Assembly (NCBI GenBank): GCA_022865865.1
Contig: JALHTN010000109.1
Span: 1-7,221 of the forward strand
Length of the DNA: 7,221 nucleotides
Reading direction: 5' to 3'
Origin: Anaerolineales bacterium
Lineage (GTDB): Bacteria > Chloroflexota > Anaerolineae > Anaerolineales > UBA4823
The notes beneath the pieces were generated by a model. The model had not been told where the DNA came from and ran no database searches. It saw only the letters and a list, made by a program, of their open reading frames with translations. The translations under genes and the position numbers were made by a program. Of this stretch, positions 1 to 5,771 are shown one piece after another; positions within the stretch are counted from its first letter, which is position 1, and the number at the start of each line of letters is the position of its first letter.

Positions 1-1
1 C

Positions 2-409
2 GGTTTGGCATGGGGATCATTGATCGGATTCCTGATCGCCAACCATCAAGGATGGATTCCAGAACCTCGCTTTCCTCTCAGCGACCAAAGATATTTGATT
101 TTACAATCGTTGATCTTCGCCCTAGGGTTAGTTTTGATCTTCGTTGCTGTTCAGAGCATGCAGAAGGCTATCAAACGTTCTCAAGCTCATGAAAGAGAAT
201 TAAAAGATAACAATCGCCAGCTTCAGGAGCTAATGACTTCACTAGAAGAGCGTATTTCCGAACGCACCTCCGAGATTACCCGTCAGAAACAATTCTTTGA
301 AGCCCTGGTACGCAACAGTCCCATCGCGATTGTGACCCTGGACAATGAACATCAGGTCCTTTCCTGCAACCCAGCCTTTGAACACACTGTTTGGTTATAC
401 GCAGGATGA
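2..409 (+). CDS. Membrane-anchored PAS sensor half of a split PAS-GGDEF protein (5' partial, frameshifted)
   Basis: This is the N-terminal part of a diguanylate cyclase that begins left of the window, so no start codon is assigned; the frame is open to the left edge. Numbering residues from the TTG at 5, the visible order is the end of one hydrophobic segment (about 1-12), a short polar loop, a full transmembrane helix (about 30-51), a charged coiled coil (about 55-97) containing the typical linker text LEERISERT, and the start of a PAS domain (from about 99, VRNSPIAIVTL, then NPAFE). The frame breaks just after NPAFE and ends at TGA 407-409. The PAS continues in the +1 frame as TLFGYTQDE in the next entry. 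Comparison with the related PAS at 4536-4874, which reads NPAFERIFGY, places one extra base at about 383. The loss is mutational or a sequencing error; I cannot tell which. Confidence 0.8.
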   Translation, partial: GLAWGSLIGFLIANHQGWIPEPRFPLSDQRYLILQSLIFALGLVLIFVAVQSMQKAIKRSQAHERELKDNNRQLQELMTSLEERISERTSEITRQKQFFEALVRNSPIAIVTLDNEHQVLSCNPAFEHTVWLYAG

Positions 410-1172
410 AGCTATTGGTCACAATCTCGACCACTTAATCACCACACCCGCGACCAGCGATGAGGCTATACGTCTCACGCGCCAGGTTTTAATGGGGGAG
501 ACTGTCGAACGAATTGGTCTCCGCCAGCGAAAAGATGGTTCACTGGTCGATTCTGAGATTTTTGGGGTTCCAGTTATCTTAGATGATAGGCAAATTGGGG
601 TTTTGGCGATGTATAACGATATTTCTGAACGAGTAAAAACTGAGCAGCATCTCAAGCACCTTGCCACCCATGATCCGCTGACACTGCTTCCGAACCGTTC
701 ATTGTTCTATGAACACCTCGATCAGGCTCTGCGCCGTGCCCGCAGGAATAAATCCCGTTTGGCGGTTTTCTTCCTCGATTTAGATGGTTTTAAATCAGTA
801 AACGACCTGCTGGGCCATGAAAAAGGAGACCAACTTCTGCAGGAAGTCGCTTCGAGATTCAATGAAGTTCTGCGCAGCAGTGATATTGTGGCCCGATTGG
901 GTGGAGATGAATTTGCCTTCGTGTGTGAGAACCTCGGCGCTCCTGAAGATGCGGCTATCATAGCGAAAAAAATATTGATTTCCCTTTCTCGGAAGACCCA
1001 AATGGCTGGTCAGGAGATAGCAATTTCTGGCAGCATCGGTATCAGCTTTTTTCCAGAAGATGGCGGAGAAGCCCGGGACTTGCTACGTTATGCGGATGCT
1101 GCTATGTACCGGGTAAAAGGACAGGGGAAGCAGCACTTCCAATTCTTCTCCTGGAACGGAAGACCCCAATAA
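345..1172 (+). CDS. PAS-GGDEF diguanylate cyclase, C-terminal half of the split gene
   Basis: Predicted to make cyclic di-GMP from two GTP at the inner face of the membrane. The frame can be opened at ATG 345, but its first 13 residues are out-of-frame translation of the upstream half; true homology begins at 384 (TLFGYTQDE). The rest of the PAS domain runs to about residue 95, followed by a short helix and a GGDEF domain (about 105-268). Seen directly: DPLTLLPNR at the domain start, FLDLDGFKSVND for metal and nucleotide binding, the intact active loop GGDEF (186-190, bases 900-914), and an intact inhibitory I-site RSSD exactly five residues before it. The catalytic domain therefore looks functional and product-inhibited. 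No EAL domain follows. As written, this half lacks its membrane anchor and has no obvious ribosome binding site, so if the frameshift is real the protein is probably not made or not regulated properly. Confidence 0.85.
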   Translation: MNIRSFPATQPLNTLFGYTQDEAIGHNLDHLITTPATSDEAIRLTRQVLMGETVERIGLRQRKDGSLVDSEIFGVPVILDDRQIGVLAMYNDISERVKTEQHLKHLATHDPLTLLPNRSLFYEHLDQALRRARRNKSRLAVFFLDLDGFKSVNDLLGHEKGDQLLQEVASRFNEVLRSSDIVARLGGDEFAFVCENLGAPEDAAIIAKKILISLSRKTQMAGQEIAISGSIGISFFPEDGGEARDLLRYADAAMYRVKGQGKQHFQFFSWNGRPQ

Positions 1173-1201
1173 TCAATTTACAAAGTTTGGTTAAATAAAA
1201 C

Positions 1202-1241
1202 ATGTCTGGGCGTCTCCTCCACGCGGGAAGCGCCCAGACAT
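1202..1241 (+). terminator. Hairpin after the GGDEF gene, likely terminator
   Basis: A perfect 11-bp inverted repeat, ATGTCTGGGCG (1202-1212) and CGCCCAGACAT (1231-1241), with an 18-base loop. It begins 30 bases after the GGDEF stop codon. An A-rich stretch precedes it, but only TTT follows, so it is not a classic U-tailed terminator. The C-rich, G-poor stretch immediately downstream (about 1243-1305) would suit Rho loading; that part is inference. Confidence 0.55.
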
Positions 1242-1449
1242 TTGCACCCCCCACCCCAATGAGATGATATGTTTCACCTCACACCCCACAGGCCCCCAAA
1301 ACCCAATAATGAGACGACAATGTCTATCGGCGAAACCCCCGCTCACGTGGGCTAGAATTAAAAACGCTTGAGTATCGATTTTGTTACACCTTAATCACCA
1401 GTAAGACTATCCATTTGCGAAAATAATCCATAACGCAATTAATAAATAA

Positions 1450-1489
1450 CCCCTCTGTCTGGTTGGGGGGGGCAACCAGGACAGAGGGG
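1450..1489. repeat. Strong 16-bp stem-loop with G-run loop
   Basis: The left arm 1450-1465 (CCCCTCTGTCTGGTTG) pairs with 1473-1489 (CAACCAGGACAGAGGGG), leaving one bulged G, and the loop is a run of seven G (1466-1472). It lies 277 bases past the GGDEF stop, in the convergent spacer, with no T-run after it. It could be a structured RNA element, a mobile-repeat remnant, or a roadblock between convergent genes. The function is not identifiable from sequence. Confidence 0.6.
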
Positions 1490-1809
1490 GCCTAGTGGGG
1501 CACAACTATTATCGCACATTTTTGCAAAAATGCAAGGCGATTCACATTGTTGCTGGTGTTATTTTAAACCGGATTTGCGAATTTATCTTGCGTCACATTT
1601 CCCGGGATTTCTCGTCTCATTAACAGAGCGGTTTATCCTGGATAAATATCTTTGGAAGTCCTTTGACCATGGGAATTTTGTGAAATTTCAGTAGATTATC
1701 AGTGCAGCCTGCTAGCTTTCATCCTTCCAGATAGCCCATTAAACCTGGCTGGGATTTCCCAGATGATTGGTGGAGAGCCTTGCTTAGAGCCAATTTTCTG
1801 GTTCAATCC

Positions 1810-1838
1810 ACCCGGAACACCTCCCACCTTTTCCGGGT
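1810..1838. repeat. 8-bp inverted repeat
   Basis: ACCCGGAA (1810-1817) and TTCCGGGT (1831-1838) form an 8-bp stem around a C-rich 13-base loop. It lies 11 bases from the next hairpin. The role is unknown; it may belong to the termination region of the minus-strand kinase gene. Confidence 0.4.
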
Positions 1839-1848
1839 ACCTCAACCC

Positions 1849-1885
1849 AGAGACCTCCGAGTATATTCCTATCTCGGAGGTCTCT
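1849..1885. terminator. Perfect 13-bp hairpin between convergent genes, likely terminator
   Basis: AGAGACCTCCGAG (1849-1861) and CTCGGAGGTCTCT (1873-1885) are exact reverse complements around an 11-base AT-rich loop. It lies 51 bases beyond the stop codon of the minus-strand kinase gene. On the plus strand it is followed by the T-rich CTTATTCT; on the minus strand no T-run follows. It therefore fits better as a plus-strand terminator but could block both directions. Confidence 0.55.
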
Positions 1886-1935
1886 CTTATTCTATGATTT
1901 GCGTCCATAATTCCGCAATAATTTCCAGTTTTTAC

Positions 1936-2934
1936 TTAACTACAATCGCCATTTTCTTCAACATAGATAATCTTGCTGCCTTGTGGTTCGAATTTTATGG
2001 AAACTGGTTTCAACTCAGGTAAGGCGCGCATAATTTCCGGAAAATTCTCTGGATGGGCATACAATAAGAGAAAACCGCCTCCTCCAGCGCCCAACACCTT
2101 TCCACCGACTGCCCCCTGCTGACGAGCGATTTCATACCACTGATCGATCTTAGGATTGCTGATCCCAACCGCCAGTTTCCTTTTTTCCATCCACCCTTGA
2201 TGAAGAATCTCCCCAAAGCCATCCAGATCGTTGTCCACCAAGGCATCGCGCAATTCAGCTGCCAGATTAGTCATTTTGCGCAGGCTTTCCCTTTTCTTAT
2301 GATCATTCTCAGTATTAAGGCTTTGTTCTTTGAGAATTTTATCGGCTGAACGGGTCATTCCTGTATACAGCAGGAGTAAGCTTTGTTGGAGCTTGAATTT
2401 AGTTTCTGGAGCACAGATTACCGGATCTACAAATACGCTTTCATCTGAATTAAAACGGATATACTGCAATCCTCCAAAAGCGGCAATATATTGGTCCTGT
2501 TTACCGATTGGCTTCTTGCAGCGTTCGATTTCAATCTCACAGGCTCCTTGAGCCAAGCGCTCCGCGCCGACATGCTGACCGATATGGGCATACAATGAGT
2601 TTAACAAACCAACTGTATAGGTGCTTGAAGACCCCAGGCCAGTACCTTGTGATGGTATATCCGAGATTGAAGTGATCTCAATCCCACATGGGGGTATAAC
2701 CATCTTCAATGCTTCCCGAATTAATTCATGATTGAGCTCATCAACACCATCGACGATCTCTGTGATTGAATAACTGGCCCGGATTTTATCGTCGAATTTT
2801 TTGTTGACATTTATATAGATATATTTATTGATTGCAGTACTGAGAACAGCACCAGGTTCCTGGCGGTAAAATGCAGGTAAATCGCTTCCACCACCAGCAA
2901 AACTGATGCGTAAAGGTGTGCGAGATATGATCAA
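1936..2934 (-). CDS. hddA: GHMP kinase, D-glycero-alpha-D-manno-heptose 7-phosphate kinase type
   Basis: A 332-residue cytoplasmic sugar kinase of the GHMP superfamily. Its close resemblance to proteins annotated HddA suggests ATP-dependent phosphorylation of D-glycero-alpha-D-manno-heptose 7-phosphate at C1, a step towards GDP-heptose for surface glycans. Seen directly: the N-terminal motif TPLRISFAGGGSDLP (6-20), the ATP-binding glycine/serine loop GTGLGSSST (97-105), GKQDQY (144-149) with an Asp in the position expected for the catalytic base, and the C-terminal motif GKVLGAGGGGFLLLY (278-292). The length is normal and all motifs are intact. The start is TTG at 2934-2932, giving the family's usual beginning MIISRTPLR, and is supported by GGAGG nine bases upstream (minus strand, 2948-2944). 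No heptose isomerase, phosphatase or nucleotidyltransferase lies beside it, so the exact sugar is uncertain; another sugar-1-kinase of the same family is possible. Confidence 0.88.
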   Translation of the reverse strand: MIISRTPLRISFAGGGSDLPAFYRQEPGAVLSTAINKYIYINVNKKFDDKIRASYSITEIVDGVDELNHELIREALKMVIPPCGIEITSISDIPSQGTGLGSSSTYTVGLLNSLYAHIGQHVGAERLAQGACEIEIERCKKPIGKQDQYIAAFGGLQYIRFNSDESVFVDPVICAPETKFKLQQSLLLLYTGMTRSADKILKEQSLNTENDHKKRESLRKMTNLAAELRDALVDNDLDGFGEILHQGWMEKRKLAVGISNPKIDQWYEIARQQGAVGGKVLGAGGGGFLLLYAHPENFPEIMRALPELKPVSIKFEPQGSKIIYVEENGDCS

Positions 2935-2943
2935 GCCGGATTA

Positions 2944-2948
2944 CCTCC
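2944..2948 (-). promoter_or_regulatory. Ribosome binding site that fixes a TTG start
   Basis: The minus strand reads GTGGAGGTAA upstream of the kinase gene, with nine bases between GGAGG and TTG. Together with the conserved N-terminus this makes the TTG at 2934 the credible start. Confidence 0.75.
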
Positions 2949-3048
2949 ACAAAATCGATTAACTATCAGACAAGGATGCAGAAGGACACATTAAATACAC
3001 CACTAAATTTCCCACACCCTTACTATGATTAACGAAGGAACGCCCTAA

Positions 3049-3059
3049 GGTGTTACACC
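3049..3059. promoter_or_regulatory. Short operator-like palindrome in the divergent spacer
   Basis: GGTGTTACACC is a perfect 5-1-5 palindrome lying between the divergent kinase and Mth938-like genes, about 75 bases before the -35 box at 3134. It could be a regulator site, but one short copy is weak evidence. Confidence 0.2.
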
Positions 3060-3133
3060 ATCTATTAGCAATTCTGCTCGCCATCATGAAAAATATTCCA
3101 AATGTAGCCAGAATAATTCCTTTTCTACCGGAA

Positions 3134-3161
3134 TTGAACTTACAACGCCGATTGGTATAAT
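3134..3161 (+). promoter_or_regulatory. Sigma70-type promoter for the Mth938-like gene
   Basis: TTGAAC (3134-3139) and a perfect TATAAT (3156-3161) are separated by 16 bases. Transcription would begin near 3168, leaving a leader of about 30 bases before ATG 3198. This is the best promoter match in the window. Confidence 0.7.
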
Positions 3162-3197
3162 AAAATTTCCCTAGACAAGAGGAATGAATCGACGCCT

Positions 3198-3548
3198 ATG
3201 CTAGTCCACCATATAGATAATTACCACTTTGGAGAAATCACGATCAATGGGATAAGCCATACGAAAGATTTGATAATTCTCCCCTCTCACATTATCACTG
3301 GATGGTGGCGAAAAGAAGGTCATGTTTTACATTTAGATGACCTTGAAGAGGTTCTGCGTACGAAACCGCGTCTTCTTGTGATTGGACAGGGAGCTTTCAG
3401 CAGAATGCGAGTTGCATCAGAAGTTGAGCAAGCTTTAAAGGCAGCTGACATTGAATGGATAGCACTTCCAACAGAGAAAGCTTGCCAGGAATTCAATCTC
3501 AGAGCTCCTGAGCAGGTTGCCGCTGCCGCTCTCCACCTGACCTGTTGA
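3198..3548 (+). CDS. Mth938-like (DUF498/NDUFAF3-type) domain protein
   Basis: A 116-residue single-domain cytoplasmic protein of the Mth938-like family, whose human relatives are NDUFAF3 (complex I assembly) and AAMDC. The bacterial members have no established biochemical role. Seen directly: the N-terminal strand pair IDNYHFGEITING (6-18), the family hallmark WWRKEGH (36-42), the loop LLVIGQGAFSRM (59-70), and the closing AAALHLTC (109-116). The length is typical, so the protein is complete. There are no signal peptide or membrane segments. ATG 3198 is preceded by AGAGGA (3178-3183) at a rather long 14-base spacing. An ATG at 3184 sits too close to that site and its frame stops after six codons. 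The gene has its own promoter and stands alone; the next gene starts 279 bases downstream. Confidence 0.85.
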   Translation: MLVHHIDNYHFGEITINGISHTKDLIILPSHIITGWWRKEGHVLHLDDLEEVLRTKPRLLVIGQGAFSRMRVASEVEQALKAADIEWIALPTEKACQEFNLRAPEQVAAAALHLTC

Positions 3549-3570
3549 AATCATAATGCCTGATGTAAAA

Positions 3571-3627
3571 TAATTTCATTCCCAGGGAGAAATCGGTCCA
3601 CTAATAGGAATTCTCTGGGTAGAATTA
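3571..3627 (+). terminator. Imperfect hairpin after the Mth938-like gene
   Basis: CCCAGGGAGAA (3581-3591) pairs with TTCTCTGGG (3611-3619) if two G bulge out, and the flanks TAATT (3571-3575) and AATTA (3623-3627) can also pair. It begins 23 bases after the stop codon. No run of T follows, so a terminator role is only plausible. Confidence 0.3.
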
Positions 3628-3770
3628 TTGATCGTATTAGGGAGTTAAGGGCAACATAATTCCAATATAGGCTGCTGCCGTGGATATAACCGGGAGCAAG
3701 GACCTCAACTATACCTTCCATATTCAAAAAATTGTGCTAAACTATTTGCATCTAATTCAGCAATATATTT

Positions 3771-3781
3771 TGTTATATAAT
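3771..3781 (+). promoter_or_regulatory. Possible extended -10 promoter for the PAS-DUF4332 gene
   Basis: TGTTATATAAT contains TG-N-TATATA (extended -10) overlapping a perfect TATAAT at 3776-3781, about 47 bases before ATG 3828 in an AT-rich stretch. No good -35 box is seen at the right distance. Confidence 0.35.
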
Positions 3782-3827
3782 TAATCATCTGGCATAAAAA
3801 TTAATTGTTAATCTTGGAGAGAGATAT

Positions 3828-5444
3828 ATGAATAAAGAACCAAGACCTCATTACGCGTTCTGGTTTGCTGTGATCGGGTTCTTATTAGGTTTGGTGTTTG
3901 TCGCATTAGCCACCCTGATTGCCCTGGTTGGACTCGGGGAACCGTTCACACTCGAAAACATTCTAGCGATTCATCTTGAAACCGGCCCTCTCTTTTGGTT
4001 GATCGACAGCATCCCCTTCCTGGCTGCCATTTTGATGGCCTTTGTTGGCAACCGTCAGAATAACCTGATCCGCAATCGCTATAATTATTCAAAAGCGATC
4101 CATCACCGAGATTCAGAAATTCGTCACCTTAACTCTGTATTAGCAAAACAGGATGAAGCACACCAGCAGCTGGATGAGGTGATCGGTCGTGGAAAGCGGG
4201 ATTGGGAAACTACTTTCGACGCAGTAGATGACATGATCATCATTACAGATGTCAGCGGCAAAGTGCTGCGCTGTAACCGGTCAACCAGCCATGCATTTCG
4301 CACCAATTTCGAAAATATTATCGGTCAACCGATCGATGCATTATTCTTCGGTGAAGGTACCAATGGGACAGCTCGTCTTCCGACCCAAAAAACTGAAATA
4401 CGGTTTCCCAAACTCGAAGGATGGTTTGAGGTTACAAGCAGTGCCACCAAGCTAGAGCAGGATCGTGCAGCTACGATTTATTTGATCCGCAATGTCACCG
4501 ACCGCAAACAAGCCTCCCTGGACCTTTCACGACAGAAGGAATATTACGAATCCCTGGTGCGAAATAGTCCCTTTGCTATCGTCACATTGAGCCTGGATCA
4601 GCGCATCGTTGCCAGCAACCCCGCATTTGAGCGCATTTTTGGATACAGCCAGCAAGAAATCATCGGGCATGATATCGATCAGCTAATTGCACCGCAGGAA
4701 CTATTAGAGGAATCACACTCCCTGACAGAAGCCGTCCTTTCAGGAGATGTGATTCACGAAGTAACCCGCCGCCAGAGGAAGGATGCCACCCAAGTTGAAG
4801 TTGAAGTGTATGGAATTCCTGTCATTTTGTGGGGAAAACAGATTGGTATCCTAGCCCTGTACCACGATGTAACCCAACTAATGCACCCAGAACCCATTGT
4901 TGCTCCAGAGACCCTGTATGATGATTACACAGCTGCGGAAGAGGAGATAACCAGCAGTGATGAAGAACCAGTTGAAGAAATCGAAGCAGTCTCTGATCTG
5001 GATCAGGATCTTGAACAAGATTCTATGGCAAAGCTAGCAAAAAAATCAGTGGTCGAGATCGAAGGTATCGGTCCAGCATACTCGGAAAAGTTAGCAGCTA
5101 TCGATATCAAAACCATTGATCAATACCTTTACGCTTCTGCCCACCGGGACGGGCGGAAGGAGATCGCCGAAAAAACGGGTATTTCCTCAAAATTAGTCTT
5201 AGAATGGGCCAATCGGGCAGATTTAATGCGCGTGCCTGGGATTGGGGAAGAATTCAGCGATCTGCTTGAGCAATCTGGAGTTGATACCGTGAATGAACTC
5301 AAATTTCGCAATTCTGAAAACCTGTATAGCGCTCTGGTTGAAATCAATCAGGAAAAGAAATTGGTTCGGCGCATGCCATCCCAGGCAGACGTGGAAGCTT
5401 GGATTGAATCTGCCAAAAAACTGCCAGTTATGTTGACTTATTAG
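3828..5444 (+). CDS. Two-TM, double-PAS protein with C-terminal DUF4332-like helix-hairpin-helix domain
   Basis: A 538-residue membrane protein with sensor domains and no enzymatic output. Seen in order: TM1 (about 11-35), an external loop of about 20 residues, TM2 (about 54-74), a charged coiled coil (about 78-120), PAS1 (about 126-228, starting TTFDAVDDMIIITD), PAS2 (about 237-350, ESLVRNSPFAIVTL, NPAFERIFGYSQQE), a very acidic linker (352-400), and a C-terminal domain (404-532) with two helix-hairpin-helix-like motifs, IEGIGPAYSEKL (411-422) and VPGIGEEFSDLL (469-480). That last region matches my memory of DUF4332, a family with DNA-polymerase-lambda-like HhH folds and no settled function. 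There is no kinase, GGDEF, EAL or HTH domain. The start ATG has GGAG eight bases upstream. PAS2 is a close relative of the PAS in the cyclase at 2-1172. I infer a signal-dependent binding protein; whether its target is nucleic acid or protein is open. Domain order is secure, DUF4332 assignment probable. Confidence 0.85.
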   Translation: MNKEPRPHYAFWFAVIGFLLGLVFVALATLIALVGLGEPFTLENILAIHLETGPLFWLIDSIPFLAAILMAFVGNRQNNLIRNRYNYSKAIHHRDSEIRHLNSVLAKQDEAHQQLDEVIGRGKRDWETTFDAVDDMIIITDVSGKVLRCNRSTSHAFRTNFENIIGQPIDALFFGEGTNGTARLPTQKTEIRFPKLEGWFEVTSSATKLEQDRAATIYLIRNVTDRKQASLDLSRQKEYYESLVRNSPFAIVTLSLDQRIVASNPAFERIFGYSQQEIIGHDIDQLIAPQELLEESHSLTEAVLSGDVIHEVTRRQRKDATQVEVEVYGIPVILWGKQIGILALYHDVTQLMHPEPIVAPETLYDDYTAAEEEITSSDEEPVEEIEAVSDLDQDLEQDSMAKLAKKSVVEIEGIGPAYSEKLAAIDIKTIDQYLYASAHRDGRKEIAEKTGISSKLVLEWANRADLMRVPGIGEEFSDLLEQSGVDTVNELKFRNSENLYSALVEINQEKKLVRRMPSQADVEAWIESAKKLPVMLTY

Positions 5445-5556
5445 TTTTGCCAGTTTTATAGTACCAATGCCCTATTGAATTTAGTCCATAAAACGGTAAA
5501 CTTATACACACAGAAGAGGAGAAGAAAAATCTCACTTCCCACCCAACACCCCCCAA

Positions 5557-5587
5557 GTCCCTCCTTTCTGACAAGGTAAGGAGGGAC
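5557..5587. repeat. Perfect 10-bp hairpin
   Basis: GTCCCTCCTT (5557-5566) and AAGGAGGGAC (5578-5587) form an exact stem with an 11-base loop, directly after a C-rich tract and 10 bases before the intrinsic terminator. It may be the first of two tandem terminators or the body of a small RNA. Confidence 0.5.
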
Positions 5588-5597
5588 CCAAAAATTT

Positions 5598-5628
5598 CCG
5601 CAAACCAATTCAGGTTTGCGGTTTTATT
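5598..5628 (+). terminator. Intrinsic (Rho-independent) terminator
   Basis: CCGCAAACC (5598-5606) pairs perfectly with GGTTTGCGG (5613-5621) around a 6-base loop, followed by TTTTATT. An AAAAATTT stretch precedes it, so it could also work on the minus strand. It lies about 150 bases after the PAS-DUF4332 stop, separating that gene from the hydrolase. Confidence 0.85.
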
Positions 5629-5685
5629 ATCCGAAAAATCAGTGGAATTCGTGAGCTGCCCCTTCGGGTTTTTCAAATTTCGACC

Positions 5686-5691
5686 TATAAT
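5686..5691 (+). promoter_or_regulatory. Possible -10 box upstream of the hydrolase gene
   Basis: A perfect TATAAT in the loop of a small inverted repeat (GACCT/AGGTC, 5682-5697), just after the terminator region and about 85 bases before the start codon. The -35 region (TTCGGG at 5663) is poor, so this is tentative. Confidence 0.3.
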
Positions 5692-5771
5692 AAGGTCAAC
5701 CCACAGTTCTTTTGAGGCTTTCAGACTAAAGTACCAGAAATATCGACAGCATCCATTTAATCAGGAAATTC

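Larger units (their letters stand above)
1173..1935. other. Gene-free convergent spacer rich in inverted repeats
   Basis: A 763-base stretch between two genes that point at each other. Open frames here (for example 1699-1908 on the minus strand, and 1780-2022 on the plus strand, which runs antisense into the kinase gene) show no recognisable protein features. The spacer contains four hairpins of 8 to 16 bp (listed separately where strong), a palindrome CATTTTTGCAAAAATG at 1517-1532, a near-palindrome TTTATCCTGGATAAA at 1632-1646, a small stem at 1749-1762, a C-rich and G-poor tract at about 1243-1305, and a weak TTGCGA/TAATAA promoter-like pair (1415-1420, 1440-1445) just before the hairpin at 1450. 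I see no tRNA, rRNA or named RNA family. Confidence 0.7.
5445..5771. other. Spacer with tandem hairpins, possible small RNA
   Basis: No credible protein gene lies in these 327 bases; the overlapping frames at 5428-5676 (-) and 5642-5878 (+) have no protein-like features. Contents are a weak promoter-like pair TTGAAT (5475-5480) and TAAACT (5497-5502) with 16-base spacing, a C-rich tract (about 5530-5565), two hairpins (listed), a small GC stem at about 5660-5668 followed by TTTTT, and a -10-like TATAAT (5686-5691) ahead of the hydrolase gene. Confidence 0.6.

Noticed and set aside
377..395. Programmed ribosomal frameshift in the PAS-GGDEF gene
   Set aside because: There is no slippery heptamer, stop-codon stimulator or internal ribosome-binding-like sequence at the junction. 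A plain one-base insertion explains it.
1321..1360. tRNA or structured leader around CCCCCGCTCACGTGGG
   Set aside because: Only a five-pair stem with a wobble can be formed; no cloverleaf, T-loop or anticodon arm is present.
1202..1489. CRISPR array
   Set aside because: The repeats are inverted hairpins of different sequence and are not evenly spaced direct repeats.
1699..1908. Minus-strand 69-codon open frame in the convergent spacer
   Set aside because: It covers both spacer hairpins and encodes no recognisable motif; length alone is not significant.
1780..2022. Plus-strand 80-codon open frame
   Set aside because: It runs through two hairpins and into the antisense strand of the kinase C-terminus, shows no protein-like features and has no ribosome binding site.
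3184..3204. Upstream mini-ORF (ATG 3184, six codons) overlapping the Mth938-like start
   Set aside because: The purine-rich site is only about one base from this ATG, too close for initiation, and the peptide shows nothing attenuator-like.
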